Of a stretch of 64,000 bases of DNA, positions 15,292 to 26,330 are shown piece by piece (positions within the stretch are counted from its first letter, which is position 1; each line of letters opens with the position of its first letter). This stretch comes from Rhodothermus marinus DSM 4252 (lineage in GTDB: Bacteria; Bacteroidota; Rhodothermia; Rhodothermales; Rhodothermaceae). The stretch spans positions 1,368,001-1,432,000 of the forward strand of contig NC_013501.1 of NCBI RefSeq assembly GCF_000024845.1. Reading direction: 5' to 3'. A program made the translations under genes and the position numbers. The notes under the pieces were generated by a model. It was not told the origin of the DNA and did no database searches. It was given only the letters and a program-made list of their open reading frames with translations.

Positions 15292-17989
15292 AGGCCGGGG
15301 GCGGCGCCGGCACCTCCTTCGTGCGTGGATCGCGTACCGTGACGGCCGAGGCGCCGGAGGGTTGCAGGCGACCGTCTTCGCCTACCGCCCACTCGGCCAC
15401 GTTGCCGTCCAGGTCGTACAGCAGCGGCGCGTCCGGGTCTTTCGCATTGCCCGGCGGACGTGATCCGACCGGCAACAGCAGTTCGTCCGGCCGAAAGTCG
15501 GCCAGCACGTCTTCCAGTTGTCGGCGTTCGTCCGGGTTGGGCGTGTAGCCCAGCCAGTAGGCCAGCGTGTTTTCCGAAGCGCCGGCTTTCCGCTGCAGCT
15601 TTTCCAGTTCGGCCACGGTGGGCAGCCGGTAGGGTCGGCCGGTCTGGCGGCGGAGCCAGGCCACGTAGGCGCGCGCTTCGTCGGCCGTGATGCCACTGGC
15701 CGGATAGTTTTCGGTGCCGGGCGGCACGGGGTAGTCCGGCTTGAAGGCCCGGAACTGTGCCCGCGTCACCTCGAAGCGGCCGACCCACAGCGTGTCGTCC
15801 AGCCGAACCATTTCCGGAAGCAACACACCGTTCTGTTCGACCCCGTAGCGTCCGTCGGCCGTCCGGGCGATCCGGCGGGCCCGCAGCTTCAGCGCCAGCG
15901 GGGCGCTTTCGGGCAGCACGCGCCGGCGCAGGCGCTCGGCCATCGACGTGCGGCCGAACAGGTAGGTGTCGGCCCAGGCCAGGTCTTCTTCCATCTTGCG
16001 CTTCTGATGCGAGGGACGCCGGAAGCCGTGCGGTTCGCCGGGATACAGGATGAAGCGGACGGGCGCCTTCCCCAGCTGCTGGAGCGCCCGGTAGTGTTGC
16101 CAGCCCTGCTCGGTAGGCACGGCCGTGTCCTGATCGCCGAAGTGGATCAGCGTGGGGGTGACGACCCGGTGCAGTCGGAAAAGCGGGCTTTTGGCGATGT
16201 AGTGGTCCAGACGCTCCCACGGCGGCCCGCCGAAGTAGGAATCGTCGAAGCTGACGCCGAACGCGCAGTTGCCGTAGTCCGAGATCCAGTTCACATCGCC
16301 CGCGCCCGGCATGGCCACCTTGAAGCGCTCCGGATACTCGACGGTCAGAGCGATGGTCAGAATGGCCCCGTTCGACCAGCCCATCACGCCCAGCGAGTCG
16401 GGATCGACCAGCCCCTGCGCCACCAGGTGCTCGATGCCCTTGATGATGTCGGGCAGCTCCAGCTCGTAGTAGCGTCCTTTGATCGACTCGACGAACTCCA
16501 GCCCGTGGTGGCCGCTCCCGTGGTAGTTGGGCCGGAGCACGAAGGCACCGCGCTGGGCCCAGAGCGGCGGATAGACCGTCCAGTCGGCCCGCCAGGCGTC
16601 CAGATCGACGCCGCTGGGTCCACCGTGAATGACCACCATCAGCGGATGGCGGCGGCCCGGCCGGTAGTTGAAGGGATAGTACAGGATCCCGTTGACCGTG
16701 TCGCCTTCGGCGCCTTCCCAGTAGATCACCTCGGCGCGGGGGATGGGGTAGTCTTTGAGGTAGGTATTGAGGCGCACGAAGGGCCGAACGTTGGTCAGCC
16801 GGCCGCGGCGGTAGGTGCCTACCAGATATTGCGGCAGCGAGTCGGCGCGGGAGTACACGAAGGCGATCGTGTGGCCGTCGGGGCCGATCCGGATCGACGT
16901 GCTGTGGCGCAGGCGTGCGTCCGAAACGGGGTGGGCACGCCAGCCATCGGCCGTCTTTTCGTAGAAGCGAGGCTCCATACGCGGACCGGCCGCCAGTTGC
17001 ACATGGACGCCGCCCTCGGTCACCTGGTAGCCTCCGTAGCCGACGCCCGCGTCCCAGCCGAGCGGCACTTCCGTGTAGGTACGCCGGGCGACGTCGAAGT
17101 AGTAGAGCTTCGTGATCCCGGCGCCTTCGTTTTCTGGATCCGAGGAGAACTCGTCGCTTGCATAGAAGCCGGACCCGTCGCGCGTCCACACGAAGCGTTC
17201 CGGATCAAAGTAGCGCTCGGCGAAGATCTCGACGGTCTCGTTGCGCTCAAGGTCCAGCAGGTACTGGCGGGGCTGATGCCGCGCGTCGGCGTCGACCGGG
17301 TGTGGGTCGATGCTGTAGACGATAAAGCGTCCCGTCGGATCGATGGCAAATTCCAGGATTTCTCCTTCGTTTTCCGTCAGCCGCTCGATTTTCTTCGAGT
17401 CAATGGCCATGCGGAAAAGCCGTACGGGGTAGAATTCGGTGGTGTCCTCGACGGCCTGCGCGTCGTCTTTCTGCTTTTTGCGCTGCTGTTCGTCGTAAGT
17501 GGGCGTTTCGCGGGCGGCAAAGACCAGTCGCGTGCTGTCGAACCAGGCGAAGTCCTGCACCGGCACGTCCAGTTCGGTCAGGCGGTAGGGCTCGCCGCCG
17601 AAGGTGTCGAGCAGCCAGAGCTGGCTTCCCTGTGTTTTGTCGTCGTCGTCGGTCTTACGCGACGAGAGAAAGGCAATGTAACGGCCGTCCGGGCTCCACT
17701 GGGGGTTGTGGTTGTTGCCGCTGCGCGTGAGCTGGACGGTCAGTGGCAGCCCGTCGGTGCCTTTCTGGTCCAGATAGGTCAGAAACAGGTCGGTCTCGAA
17801 GCGGTCTTCGTCGAAGTTAGCCCGGCGGCGCACCCACACGATGCGCCGCCCGTCGGGGGCGATCTCCAGGTCGGTAAGCGTCTCCTGACGCAGGATGTCC
17901 TCGACGGTCCAGGTGTGCTTCGACTGGGCGTGGGCCGCAAGCACAGAAAGCAGCAAAAAGGCCAGGCCGATTCCAATTCGCCGCAGCAT
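15257..17989 (-). CDS. S9 prolyl-oligopeptidase-family peptidase fused to a C-terminal FGE-sulfatase (SUMF1-like) domain
   Basis: The 910-residue protein has a signal peptide (IGIGLAFLLLSVLAAHAQ). Residues about 25-410 have repeated propeller-blade motifs (NPQWSPDGRYIAFLSS, FVWTRDGSGFYASDE). Residues about 430-690 form the alpha/beta-hydrolase peptidase domain with the predicted triad Ser539 (GVMGWSNGA), Asp621 (GDQDTAVP) and His654 (GEPHGF). Residues about 720-910 match the formylglycine-generating-enzyme/SUMF1 fold: FEVTRAQFRAF, YPASGITADEARAYVAWLRR, YRLPTVAELEKL, LDGNVAEWA and a terminal GLRVV. The active-site cysteines of true FGE are absent, so this domain is probably a binding or structural module. 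The usual S9 family length is 650-750 residues, so the extra domain is an addition, not a misread start. Probable last gene of the leftward hydrolase run. Confidence 0.88.
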   Translation of the reverse strand: MLRRIGIGLAFLLLSVLAAHAQSKHTWTVEDILRQETLTDLEIAPDGRRIVWVRRRANFDEDRFETDLFLTYLDQKGTDGLPLTVQLTRSGNNHNPQWSPDGRYIAFLSSRKTDDDDKTQGSQLWLLDTFGGEPYRLTELDVPVQDFAWFDSTRLVFAARETPTYDEQQRKKQKDDAQAVEDTTEFYPVRLFRMAIDSKKIERLTENEGEILEFAIDPTGRFIVYSIDPHPVDADARHQPRQYLLDLERNETVEIFAERYFDPERFVWTRDGSGFYASDEFSSDPENEGAGITKLYYFDVARRTYTEVPLGWDAGVGYGGYQVTEGGVHVQLAAGPRMEPRFYEKTADGWRAHPVSDARLRHSTSIRIGPDGHTIAFVYSRADSLPQYLVGTYRRGRLTNVRPFVRLNTYLKDYPIPRAEVIYWEGAEGDTVNGILYYPFNYRPGRRHPLMVVIHGGPSGVDLDAWRADWTVYPPLWAQRGAFVLRPNYHGSGHHGLEFVESIKGRYYELELPDIIKGIEHLVAQGLVDPDSLGVMGWSNGAILTIALTVEYPERFKVAMPGAGDVNWISDYGNCAFGVSFDDSYFGGPPWERLDHYIAKSPLFRLHRVVTPTLIHFGDQDTAVPTEQGWQHYRALQQLGKAPVRFILYPGEPHGFRRPSHQKRKMEEDLAWADTYLFGRTSMAERLRRRVLPESAPLALKLRARRIARTADGRYGVEQNGVLLPEMVRLDDTLWVGRFEVTRAQFRAFKPDYPVPPGTENYPASGITADEARAYVAWLRRQTGRPYRLPTVAELEKLQRKAGASENTLAYWLGYTPNPDERRQLEDVLADFRPDELLLPVGSRPPGNAKDPDAPLLYDLDGNVAEWAVGEDGRLQPSGASAVTVRDPRTKEVPAPPPAFIGLRVVLPRH

Positions 17990-18025
17990 GACTTCCGGTA
18001 GGCTTGTCGCTGTCAGGGGACGGGC

Positions 18026-18886
18026 TTAATCTACAAAAGCGCCCGATTCGATGGGGGCAAGTACCTGGCGGCACAGATCCAGGAAGAATGTTTTTTCATC
18101 GAAGCGGGCGCCGGGGCCGATGCGCACGCCTACCTGGCGCAGGTGATCGACCCGCAGCGTGCCCAGAAAACGACCCCACCGGGCGCTCCGGACCGAGACG
18201 TAGCCGTCGTTGAGGCCTTCGTGCCGGTAGATGTAGCGGGCCAGCGGGGCGATGCAGGGCGTGATGGGTACGTCGGTGCCGGGACCGGCCATGCCCGCCC
18301 AGGAGAAGCAGGGGACGTCCGGGTGATCGGGCACCTCCGCGTTGAACACTTCGGTCACGTAGGCCGGGGTCAGTTGTGCGACGGTATCCAGCAGAGCGGT
18401 GGGCTCGTCGGGCAACAGCAGGTGGCTGAGGCGTCGGGCCAGGCGCTCCAGCCAGCGCCGCACGGTTGCGGGACGCTTCAGCACCAGCTCGGCCAGTGCG
18501 GTGCCCCGGTGGGGCGTGGCGATCGTGATCAGCGAGGCGACGTGCCGGTAGCCGTCGAGCCGGGCGATCAGGTAGCGGGCGTCGAGTCCCCCCATGGAAT
18601 GGGCGATCAGGTGAGCTTTCGGGGCGCGTGTCTCCTCAAGGACGTGCTGCAGGTATTGCCGCCAGCGCTCGGCGCGTCGGGCCACCGGCGCGTACGGGGC
18701 CACGTTGGGGGCGTAGGCCCGGATGCCGTGCCGCCGCAGGTGTTCGGCAATGGGATGGAGTTGACTCGGACGCCAGGGCAGGGCCAGCGCCCCCAGTCCA
18801 TGCATCAGCAGCACCGGATAGCGCAGCGGCACGACCGGCGGCTCAGGAAAAGCCGGTGCCCGGATCCGGAGGCGTGCCGCACCCAT
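18026..18886 (-). CDS. Alpha/beta-hydrolase, triacylglycerol-lipase-like
   Basis: The 286-residue protein has the lipase layout: oxyanion segment LLMHGLG (about 27-32), nucleophile Ser97 in AHSMGG, then ATPHRGTALAE, acid Asp227 in GLNDGYVSV and His248 in RVDHLRQVG. The Asp-containing and His-containing motifs resemble those of bacterial true lipases of the LipA/EstA type rather than small esterases. No signal peptide is evident, which is odd for a lipase flanked by two exported hydrolases. The gene starts 6 bp after GH2 ends and stops 36 bp before the S9-FGE gene starts, so the three are likely one transcript. Confidence 0.82.
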   Translation of the reverse strand: MGAARLRIRAPAFPEPPVVPLRYPVLLMHGLGALALPWRPSQLHPIAEHLRRHGIRAYAPNVAPYAPVARRAERWRQYLQHVLEETRAPKAHLIAHSMGGLDARYLIARLDGYRHVASLITIATPHRGTALAELVLKRPATVRRWLERLARRLSHLLLPDEPTALLDTVAQLTPAYVTEVFNAEVPDHPDVPCFSWAGMAGPGTDVPITPCIAPLARYIYRHEGLNDGYVSVRSARWGRFLGTLRVDHLRQVGVRIGPGARFDEKTFFLDLCRQVLAPIESGAFVD

Positions 18887-18892
18887 CTGGCT

Positions 18893-20707
18893 TCAATCGT
18901 TGATCGCGCTCTGGGCCAGCTCCCGGTAAAACGCCTGCAGCACGTAGAAGGCCTGCTTGCGCTGACCGCGATCCGAGATCACGCCCTTCCGGTTCCAGTA
19001 GTCCTGAATGCGCGCCAGCGGTCGCCGCGGCGAGCGAAAATCCTTCAGAATCCACGGCGACATGCCCACCAGAAACGGAATCCGCCGCAGCATGGCGATC
19101 TGTTCCCGGTAGAGCCGCGCCTGGTACTCCTCGGTCCAGATCTGCTCGGCCGGCCCGTGAAAGCCCGCCTTCGCCCCGCCGCCCCACTCGCTCATGATGA
19201 GCGGCTTGTCGTAGGCATTTTGCCAGACCACGCGCCGCGCCTTCTCGGGCGGGCCGTCGTACCAGCCGATGTACTCGTTGTTGCCCAGCACGTCCAGGTA
19301 GCGGCCCAGTTCGTCGTCGATCACGATCGTCGTGTCGTTCACGTAGCGGTGCTCCAGTGCGGCCGTTACCAGCCGCGTCGGGTCCAGCCGACGTGCCTCG
19401 TCGATCAGCGTGCGCAGAAAGCGCAGCCGCGCCTCGCCGCGCGGCGTCTCGTTGGCCACCGACCAGAGAATCACGGCCGCCCGGTTTTTGTCGCGTGTGA
19501 TCAGCTCACGCAGCTGCTGACGCGCCAGCTCCAGCGTGTGCGGGTTCTCCCACTGGATCGTCCAGTAGACCGGAATCTCGGCCCACACCAGCAGGCCCAT
19601 CGCCTCGGCCGTGCGCACCATGGCTTCGTTGTGCGGGTAGTGCGCCAGCCGCACGAAGTTGCAGCCCAGCTCGCGCGCCCAGCCCAGCAGCACCCGGGCG
19701 TCCTCCTTGGAAAAGGCTCGCCGCCCCTCAAAAGGCGCCTCCTCGTGGATCGAAATGCCCCGGAGAAAAATGGGGCGGCCGTTGAGCAACAGCTCGGTGC
19801 CCCGGGTCTCGATCGTCCGAAAGCCGATCGAGTCGACCACGGTCTCGTAGCGCGTGGCCAGTTCGACCCGGTAGCGGCGCGGGTGCTCCGGGCTCCAGCG
19901 CTCGAGCCGCTCCGGCACGCGCAGCCGGAACGTACCGCGACCGCTCGTGTCGGGCCGGATCGTCTGCACAAGTCCCAGCTCCGGAAGGCGGAGCGTCACC
20001 GTCAGCGTGCGCTCGGGACCGTCGAGCTGCACCCAGCCCGTAAGAAACGACGGATCCGCCGGATCGAGCTGCACGAAATAGTCGCGCACGAACGTGCGGG
20101 GCGTCTCCACCAGCAGCACGCGCCGCGTCAGCCCGCCATAGTTCCACCAGTCCATGTTGTCGGTGGGGACGCCCTCGGCGCGGCGACGGTTGTTCACGTA
20201 GACGACCAGATCATTTTCGCCATCGTGGACAAGCTCTGTGATTTCAAAATTGAACGGGGTAAAGCCGCCTTCGTGGCGGCCCAGCACCTGACCGTTGAGG
20301 GCCACGATGGCCTCGTAGTTGGCCGCCCCGAAGTAGAGAAACAGCCGCCGATCGGCCGGGAGGCGATAGGTGAAGGTGCGCTGGTACCAGACGGTGCCCT
20401 CGTAGAAGAAAAGTTCGAGGCGCTGGCTGTTCCAGTCGCCGGGCACCTCCAGGCGCGGGGCGTCTTCGAAGCTGTACTCGATGCGATCGGCCGGGTGTTG
20501 CGGGCGGCGGTGGCGGAAGAAACTGTTTCCGGAGGGCGTGTTGCGGTAGGTGCGGTAGCCCACGTCGAAGGGATCGACGATGGCGGCCCAGCTTCCGTGC
20601 AGCGAGGTGGTCCGGCGGCCGTCCACGTTGATGATGAGCGGATCGGGCTGGGCCTGGGCGCCTCCGGCCAGCCAGCCCAGCAGAAGCAACAGAAAGTAGC
20701 GGCGCAT
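18893..20707 (-). CDS. Glycoside hydrolase family 2 enzyme (beta-glucuronidase/beta-galactosidase-like), exported
   Basis: The 604-residue protein has a signal peptide (FLLLLLGWLAGGAQAQ). The domain order is a jelly-roll sugar-binding domain (LHGSWAAIVDPFDVG ... VWYQRTFTYRLPADRRLFLYF), an immunoglobulin-like domain (about 205-300) and a TIM barrel. The acid/base is Glu420 in LWSVANETP and the nucleophile is Glu507 in LIMSEWGGG. The motifs ISIHEEAPF and FVRLAHYPHNE are also GH2-specific, and the overall length fits beta-glucuronidase-like members better than the 1000-residue beta-galactosidases. Substrate cannot be read from sequence. It should act on glycans in the periplasm. Confidence 0.9.
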   Translation of the reverse strand: MRRYFLLLLLGWLAGGAQAQPDPLIINVDGRRTTSLHGSWAAIVDPFDVGYRTYRNTPSGNSFFRHRRPQHPADRIEYSFEDAPRLEVPGDWNSQRLELFFYEGTVWYQRTFTYRLPADRRLFLYFGAANYEAIVALNGQVLGRHEGGFTPFNFEITELVHDGENDLVVYVNNRRRAEGVPTDNMDWWNYGGLTRRVLLVETPRTFVRDYFVQLDPADPSFLTGWVQLDGPERTLTVTLRLPELGLVQTIRPDTSGRGTFRLRVPERLERWSPEHPRRYRVELATRYETVVDSIGFRTIETRGTELLLNGRPIFLRGISIHEEAPFEGRRAFSKEDARVLLGWARELGCNFVRLAHYPHNEAMVRTAEAMGLLVWAEIPVYWTIQWENPHTLELARQQLRELITRDKNRAAVILWSVANETPRGEARLRFLRTLIDEARRLDPTRLVTAALEHRYVNDTTIVIDDELGRYLDVLGNNEYIGWYDGPPEKARRVVWQNAYDKPLIMSEWGGGAKAGFHGPAEQIWTEEYQARLYREQIAMLRRIPFLVGMSPWILKDFRSPRRPLARIQDYWNRKGVISDRGQRKQAFYVLQAFYRELAQSAIND

Positions 20708-20786
20708 GGCTTCGATGAAGGAAAAGATTTTTACAGCGGCTCCTGTCGAAGCCTACGCAATTTTGCGAAAGGAATCAACGTACCGG

Positions 20787-21401
20787 TTAATGCACCAGCC
20801 AGAGCAGCAGGGCGACGGCGAGTGGCACGCGCAGGTTGTCGTTGAGCGGAAGCGGCAGCACTTCCAGCACGGTGGCCAGCAGAGCGGCCAGCACGCCGTG
20901 CAGCGGGGGGATGGGAAAGAAAAGGGCTGTGAGCAGCGCCGCGCCGAAAAAGGCAAGCGACCCTTCGATGGTGCGGCGGCTTCCGGGCCAGCGGTGGCGT
21001 CCGAAGCGGCGTCCTACGACGGCCGCGGCCGCATCGCCCACCATGAAGACGGCAAAGGCCGTGGCGGCCAGCGGCAGTGGAAACAGCGTGGCCAGCAACG
21101 CGCTGGAGAGCAGTACCCAGGTGGCGCCGTTGATGGCGATAGGACCGCCGGGCGGTGGCAGTTCCTCGGGGCGCATCATACCGCCAAAGATTTCTCGGAT
21201 GAAGCGGTGAAAGGCCGGCCAGCGGGCGCGCAGCACGTCGGCCCCAAGGGCCGCCAGTGCCAGTGGCCAGAGCACGGCCAGCGCCGTCGGGCGCGTCACG
21301 TGCAGCATGCCAATCGGGATGCTCAGCGCCAGCAGGTGCAGCGCCTTGCGAAGCAGCTCGCCCCGGTAAGACAGGGATGCGGTCTCTGGAGCTTCCGCCA
21401 T
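20787..21401 (-). CDS. Dolichol/polyprenol/diacylglycerol kinase-like or CDP-diglyceride synthetase-like membrane protein
   Basis: I use the ATG at 21401 (204 residues); an upstream TTG start is possible but unlikely. The protein begins with a RGELLRKALHLLAL segment and contains several hydrophobic helices, with NGATWVLLSSALL, FMVGDAAAAVVGRRFGRHRW and TIEGSLAFFGAAL. The GDAAAAxxGxxxG and K(T)xEGS motifs are those of the SEC59/DGK1/VTE5 group, which phosphorylate isoprenoid alcohols or diacylglycerol with CTP, and are related to phosphatidate cytidylyltransferase. It probably acts in lipid or isoprenoid-carrier recycling at the inner membrane. The gap to GH2 is 79 bp. Confidence 0.75.
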   Translation of the reverse strand: MAEAPETASLSYRGELLRKALHLLALSIPIGMLHVTRPTALAVLWPLALAALGADVLRARWPAFHRFIREIFGGMMRPEELPPPGGPIAINGATWVLLSSALLATLFPLPLAATAFAVFMVGDAAAAVVGRRFGRHRWPGSRRTIEGSLAFFGAALLTALFFPIPPLHGVLAALLATVLEVLPLPLNDNLRVPLAVALLLWLVH

Positions 21402-21534
21402 GGTCGTTGCGGCAGACAGTACGGGCCGGTCAACGAAACGCAACGATCTTCGGTTCGGATTTAACGAAAAGGGAACCCGACCCGCTGCTTTTCGATAGGC
21501 TCAGCGCTTTCACACCGATGTTTGAGAAACGCCC

Positions 21535-22596
21535 ATGACGGATTTCCCCCCGCTTCAGAACGATCTGTTGCTCCGGGCGGCGCGGCGCGAGCCGGTCGAG
21601 CGCACGCCCGTCTGGATCATGCGGCAGGCCGGCCGCTATCTTCCTGAATATCGGGCGCTTCGGGCCGACGAGGCCTTTTTCGACGTGGTGCGCACGCCGG
21701 AGCTGGCCACCGAGGTGACGCTGCAGCCGCTGCGGCGCTTTCCGCTCGATGCGGCCATTATTTTTTCCGACATCCTGGTGGTGCCGCAGGCGCTGGGGCT
21801 GCGCGTGGAGATGATCCCGGGCCGCGGGCCGTACTTTCCCGATCCGCTGCGCACGGTTGAAGACCTGCGGCGGCTCCGGCGGCCGGATGTGCGCGAGGCG
21901 CTGCGCTACATGCTGGAAGCGATCACGATGACGCGGAAGGCCCTGGCCGGTCGCGTGCCGCTCATCGGCTTCTGCGGAGCGCCCTGGACGCTCATGGCCT
22001 ACATGGTGGAGGGCGGAGGCAGCAAGACGTTCGCCCGCGCCAAGGGCTGGCTCTACCGGCAGCCCGAGGCCAGCCACCGACTGCTTTCGCTGCTGACCGA
22101 CGTGCTCGTGGAGTTTCTGATCGCACAGATCGACGCGGGCGCACAGGTGGTGCAGGTGTTCGATTCCTGGGCCGGCGTGTTGAGCCCGGACCTGTTTCGC
22201 ACCTTTGCGCTTCCGTACCTGCGCCGCATCGGCGAGGAGGTCGGGAAGGCCCGGCCCGAGGTACCGCGCATCGTGTTCGCCCGGGGTGCCCATGCATCGC
22301 TGGCCGAACTGGCCGAGGCAGGTTACGACGTGGTGGGGCTCGACTGGACGATCGACCCGCGCCAGGCCCGAGAGCTGACGGGCGGGCGCGTGGCCCTGCA
22401 GGGCAACCTGGATCCCTGTGCGCTGTACGCCGAGCCCGAAACGATCCGCCGGCTGACGCACCGGATGCTCGAAGCCTTCGGACCGCGCGGGCACATCGCC
22501 AACCTGGGGCACGGCCTGCACCCCGACCACAACCCCGATCACGTGCGCGCCTTCGTGGAAGCCGTGCACGACTACGTACCGGTGGCTTCGGAATGA
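21535..22596 (+). CDS. hemE: Uroporphyrinogen decarboxylase
   Basis: The 353-residue length is standard. The N-terminal signature [19 protein letters not shown] holds the substrate-binding arginines, and [40 protein letters not shown] and [15 protein letters not shown] are all conserved in HemE. The enzyme removes four acetate carboxyl groups from uroporphyrinogen III to give coproporphyrinogen III, the substrate of HemF encoded at 27.4 kb. The gene stands alone, transcribed away from the polyprenol-kinase-like gene with a 133-bp divergent region between them. Confidence 0.97.
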   Translation: MTDFPPLQNDLLLRAARREPVERTPVWIMRQAGRYLPEYRALRADEAFFDVVRTPELATEVTLQPLRRFPLDAAIIFSDILVVPQALGLRVEMIPGRGPYFPDPLRTVEDLRRLRRPDVREALRYMLEAITMTRKALAGRVPLIGFCGAPWTLMAYMVEGGGSKTFARAKGWLYRQPEASHRLLSLLTDVLVEFLIAQIDAGAQVVQVFDSWAGVLSPDLFRTFALPYLRRIGEEVGKARPEVPRIVFARGAHASLAELAEAGYDVVGLDWTIDPRQARELTGGRVALQGNLDPCALYAEPETIRRLTHRMLEAFGPRGHIANLGHGLHPDHNPDHVRAFVEAVHDYVPVASE

Positions 22597-22642
22597 GTTA
22601 TGCCCGCAATGAATCCTGACGCTAATTGAGCTGTTTTTTTGA

Positions 22643-24238
<1,596 letters not shown>

Positions 24239-24307
24239 GTCATCATCGTAATTTGGCAGCTGTCGCAGCGTGTCCGGCAACTCCTGGCAGAGCTTTCGGG
24301 CAAGTAG

Positions 24308-26248
24308 CTACGAAGCAGCAGAAGAGACGGGCAGCACGATCGTAAACGTGCTGCCCTGGCCGGGGGTGCTGTCGACTTCGATTCGGCCGCCCAGGCGCTC
24401 GACGATCTGCTTCGTGATGGCCAGGCCCAGCCCGCTCGACGGTTCGTCGCCGGTGGGTTGCGCCGAAAGACGCTGAAAATACCCGAACAGTCGCGCACGA
24501 TCGGCTTCGGTCAGGCCGGGGCCTTCGTCTCGGACGCTCAGCCGCACCGTGTCGGTATGGCGGGCGAGTTGCACTGTGATACGCTTGCCGGAAGGCGTAA
24601 ACTTGAGCGCATTGGTGAGCAGGTTCGTCAGGGCCCGCCGCAGTTGCTCGGGATCGGTCTCCACCACGCAGGATCCTGTAGACGGTCCCAGGAAAACGAG
24701 TTGCTGCTGCTTACGGGTGGCGCGGTCCTGATGGAAGTGGACGGTTTCCGCGACCAGTTCGACCAGATCCACGCGCATGCGCCGGAAGGTAACCCGCCCG
24801 CTTTCCAGTGCCGAGGCGGTGATCAGCTGCTCGATGGTGCCCAGCATGCGCTGACTGGCTGCTTCGGCCAGCTTGAGCAGTTCCCGATGAGGGCTGTCGG
24901 GCGGAAGCTCCTCGCGTACGGTCTGGATCAATCCCTGCACGCTGCTCAGTGGATTGCGCAGGTCATGGGCGGTAGCGCCCAGCAGGTGGGTTTTCAGCGC
25001 ATTGATTTCCTGAAGGTGCCGTTCGGCGGCCTCGGCCCGGGTGCGGTCCAGCAGGGCCTGCGCGCGTTCGCGCGTCAGCAGGCGGATGCGGGCGCCCAGT
25101 GCCAGCGACAGGAGCAGCGCCTCGGCAGCCGAACCGAACTGGGCGCTGTAGCGGGTAACCGGCACGACGGGCAACAGGCCCCACCAGGTGGCCACGTACA
25201 CTACAAGCCCGAGCACAAAGGGCAAGGCGGCCAGCAGGTAATAGCGGGCCAGGGGATGGGCGCGACGATGGGCCTGCCAGCCGGCCCCGAAGCCGAGCAG
25301 CGCCGCCATCAGGGCGGCCAGGGCGGCAAACTGTTCGGCCAGCACCCAGTAGCCGAGCAGGCCCAGCAGAGCGGGGAGCGTCAGCAGGGCCATCAACAGG
25401 TGCAGCAGCCGATGGTGGATCGGCGCATAGCGCGACGTTTCCAGAAAGGAGACCGTGAAGCACAGGTAACCGAGCCCGGCCCCCAGCAGCAGGTAAAAGT
25501 CGATCGCGTGGGGATAGGCGCGCTCGGAGGACCAGAACAGATCGGCGAGGTAGCCCGAGGCCGAAAGCCAGAACAGCGCCAGCAGGGCCGTCAGCATCAC
25601 GTAGTACAGGTAACTTCGCTCGCGCACCACCAGAAACAGAAACAGATTGTAGAGCGCCATGGCCAGCAGTAGCCCCGCCAGCAACCCCTGCACCACGCGA
25701 TGTGAACGCTCGGCCGCCAGGGCTTCGTCGATCGGGTGCAGCCGGATCGGCACCGGAACGCCCGGCGAGACGTAGCTGACGAAGTTGTGCCGGACGCGCA
25801 GGTACAGATGATGCGGTACGTCGGGCGAGAGGTGCAGCGAAAGATAGGGCGGACGGAAGGTGGCAATGTCGCGCCTCCGGGGCGGCACCAGAAAGCCGGT
25901 GCGCAGCGTGTCGCGAGGCGGCAGACGGCCGTCCACCAGCACGTAGCCGGTCACCTGATCGACCGGAATCTCGACCAGCCAGTGCGAAAGTCCCGGTGCG
26001 GCGACCAGATTCAGCCGGAGCCAGTACGTCCCGGGCGGCAGATCGGGCGTCAGACGGGCCGGCGAGCGCCAGGCGTCGGATTGAAGGACCTGGGCAAGCG
26101 TCAGCGTGTCGGTGGGATCGATGAGCAGGGCGGCGTAGGGCTCCGTTACCGATACGATCCCGGCGTGGTCAAGGCGAAGAACAGAAGGTGATGCCGTATC
26201 ACCTGAGGGCAACAGGATGAGCAACAACAGAATGGGGCCGGGCGGCAT
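24308..26248 (-). CDS. Sensor histidine kinase with 7TMR-DISM sensor region
   Basis: I take the ATG at 26248 as the start (646 residues), directly before a signal-like hydrophobic segment (PILLLLILLPSG); a longer frame would run through the neighbour's promoter. The order is an extracytoplasmic 7TMR-DISM extracellular domain (about 25-170, with GTYWLRLNLV), seven transmembrane helices (starting VVQGLLAGLLLAMALYNLF), a HisKA domain with the phospho-accepting His in ATAHDLRNPLSS, and a HATPase domain with NLLTNALKFT, DEGPGL and GLGLAITKQIVERLGG. It should sense an external ligand, perhaps a carbohydrate, and phosphorylate a separate response regulator; none is encoded next to it. Confidence 0.92.
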   Translation of the reverse strand: MPPGPILLLLILLPSGDTASPSVLRLDHAGIVSVTEPYAALLIDPTDTLTLAQVLQSDAWRSPARLTPDLPPGTYWLRLNLVAAPGLSHWLVEIPVDQVTGYVLVDGRLPPRDTLRTGFLVPPRRRDIATFRPPYLSLHLSPDVPHHLYLRVRHNFVSYVSPGVPVPIRLHPIDEALAAERSHRVVQGLLAGLLLAMALYNLFLFLVVRERSYLYYVMLTALLALFWLSASGYLADLFWSSERAYPHAIDFYLLLGAGLGYLCFTVSFLETSRYAPIHHRLLHLLMALLTLPALLGLLGYWVLAEQFAALAALMAALLGFGAGWQAHRRAHPLARYYLLAALPFVLGLVVYVATWWGLLPVVPVTRYSAQFGSAAEALLLSLALGARIRLLTRERAQALLDRTRAEAAERHLQEINALKTHLLGATAHDLRNPLSSVQGLIQTVREELPPDSPHRELLKLAEAASQRMLGTIEQLITASALESGRVTFRRMRVDLVELVAETVHFHQDRATRKQQQLVFLGPSTGSCVVETDPEQLRRALTNLLTNALKFTPSGKRITVQLARHTDTVRLSVRDEGPGLTEADRARLFGYFQRLSAQPTGDEPSSGLGLAITKQIVERLGGRIEVDSTPGQGSTFTIVLPVSSAAS

Positions 26249-26330
26249 TGGCGCACATCTCCCGCCAGGGTACCGGCTTTCGTCCGCGGATACACCTGCT
26301 ACCCGCAACCGAAACGGAAGGTTCTCGTTG

